This document shows, one piece after another, positions 63,271 through 64,000 of a stretch of 64,000 bases of DNA. Both the position numbers and the translations under genes were made by a program. The DNA is from Plantactinospora sp. BC1 (GTDB lineage Bacteria; Actinomycetota; Actinomycetes; Mycobacteriales; Micromonosporaceae). Positions within the stretch are counted from its first letter, which is position 1; every line of letters begins with the position of its first letter. The DNA lies in assembly GCF_003030345.1 (NCBI RefSeq), contig NZ_CP028158.1:7440001-7504000 (forward strand), written 5' to 3'. The notes under the pieces were generated by a model. It ran no database searches and had not been told where the DNA came from. It saw only the letters and a program-made list of their open reading frames with translations.

Positions 63271-64000
63271 GTGACAGCCCGCGACTCGCTGCCGATCGCC
63301 GACCCGGCGCAGGTGCGACGGTACGCCCGCGGCCTGGCCCGCCGGCATCCCCGCGCGCTGGCCGGTGCGCTCGGGCTGCACGCGCTCGCCGCGGTCACCG
63401 GCCTGGCCGCGCCGCGCCTCCTCGGCGACCTGGTCGAGGCGATCTCCCAGGGCACCGGCACGGTGACCGTGGACCGGATCGCGCTGGCGATCGCCGGCTT
63501 CGTGCTGGCGCAGGCGGTGCTGGTCAGGTTCGCCCACTTCGCCTCGGCCCGGCTCGGCGAGCGGGTCCTCGCCGAGCTGCGGGAGGAGTTCGTGGACCGG
63601 ATCCTGGCCATCCCGCTCTCCACCGTGGAGCGGGCCGGCACCGGCGACCTGCTGACCCGGAGCAGCCGGGACGTCGCCGCGCTGTCCCGGTCGGTCCGGT
63701 TCGCCGTGCCGGAGACGCTGATCGCCGTCGTCACGGTCTGCGCCGTGGTCGGCGCGGTGCTGCTGACCGATCCACTGCTCATCCTGCCCGCCCTCGTCGC
63801 GGTGCCGATCCTGGTCCCGGCCACCCGCTGGTACCTGCGCCGGGCCGGGACCGGCTATCTCGCCGAGAACGCCGCCTACTCCGACATCACCGACGGGATC
63901 AGCGAGACCGTGGAGGGGTCCCGGACCACCGAGGCGCTCCGGCAGCAGGCCCGGCGCCGGGCCCGGACCGACGCCGACATCCGCCGGTCGTACGCGGCCG
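63271..64000 (+). CDS. ABC exporter half-transporter, N-terminal part (3' truncated by window edge)
   Basis: About 243 residues of an ABC exporter are visible and the frame runs off the end. GTG 63271 follows GAGGA. Membrane segments include LGLHALAAVTGLAAPRLL and TLIAVVTVCAVVGAVLL. REEFVDRILAIPLSTVERAG, TGDLLTRSSRDVAALSRSVR and EGSRTTEALRQQARRRART are typical coupling-loop regions of type IV exporters. The NBD lies beyond the window. By analogy it should carry the intact ATPase site that the preceding protein lacks. Confidence 0.9.
   Translation, partial: MTARDSLPIADPAQVRRYARGLARRHPRALAGALGLHALAAVTGLAAPRLLGDLVEAISQGTGTVTVDRIALAIAGFVLAQAVLVRFAHFASARLGERVLAELREEFVDRILAIPLSTVERAGTGDLLTRSSRDVAALSRSVRFAVPETLIAVVTVCAVVGAVLLTDPLLILPALVAVPILVPATRWYLRRAGTGYLAENAAYSDITDGISETVEGSRTTEALRQQARRRARTDADIRRSYAA

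Overview
The window is GC-rich, densely packed actinobacterial DNA. The conservon signalling operon, GlnR-type boxes on nitrate genes, a TPP-riboswitch thiamine operon, frequent GTG starts, 4-nt ATGA/GTGA overlaps and several leaderless promoters together suggest a member of the Micromonosporaceae. That placement is inferred from gene content and style, not from a search.

Layout. 1-3.7 kb: the end of a methyltransferase, a small DUF6907-like protein, a thioredoxin/NHL protein and a TrhA-like membrane protein. 3.7-4.1 kb: the last codons of an IS110-type transposase running into a ~160-bp, almost pure G tract; this looks like a sequencing or assembly join, so continuity across it is uncertain. 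4.15-10.0 kb: one very large secreted modular protein (ThuA, sugar dehydrogenase, PKD, CBM and lectin-like domains). 10.3-16.6 kb: TPP riboswitch followed by thiE-thiO-thiS-thiG-tenI-like-thiD-thiC, closed by a long hairpin terminator. 16.8-22.0 kb: a repeat-rich membrane protein, a NitT/TauT-type ABC ATPase and a type-1 solute-binding lipoprotein, all on the minus strand. 22.4-27.1 kb: a complete conservon (cvnABCD), then an SDR-fold protein lacking its catalytic residues. 27.9-29.9 kb: a NitT/TauT-type permease and binding protein without an adjacent ATPase.

30.3-41.2 kb is the nitrate assimilation region. A minus-strand operon, nasA-nasB-like-nirB-nirD-nnaR, has every junction overlapped and a well-formed GlnR box before nasA. 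A narK transporter on the plus strand carries a weaker GlnR box at almost the same distance from its start. Between them lie a methyltransferase behind a perfect 13-bp palindrome, a 22-bp tandem repeat and a MazEF-like toxin-antitoxin pair.

41.4-64 kb carries housekeeping genes in a typical actinobacterial order: rplM-rpsI-glmM, then glmS-acpS-nnr-alr-hydrolase-tsaE, then tsaB-rimI-tsaD. This order is interrupted by accessory blocks: a PadR-controlled LolD/FtsX-type exporter, an aminotransferase and an MmpS-like protein (43.9-50.5 kb), and ung plus an HTH/nucleotidyltransferase-like fusion (57.4-58.8 kb). The window ends inside the second half of a probable heterodimeric ABC exporter whose first half has a degenerate nucleotide-binding domain. 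No tRNA, rRNA or CRISPR array was recognised.
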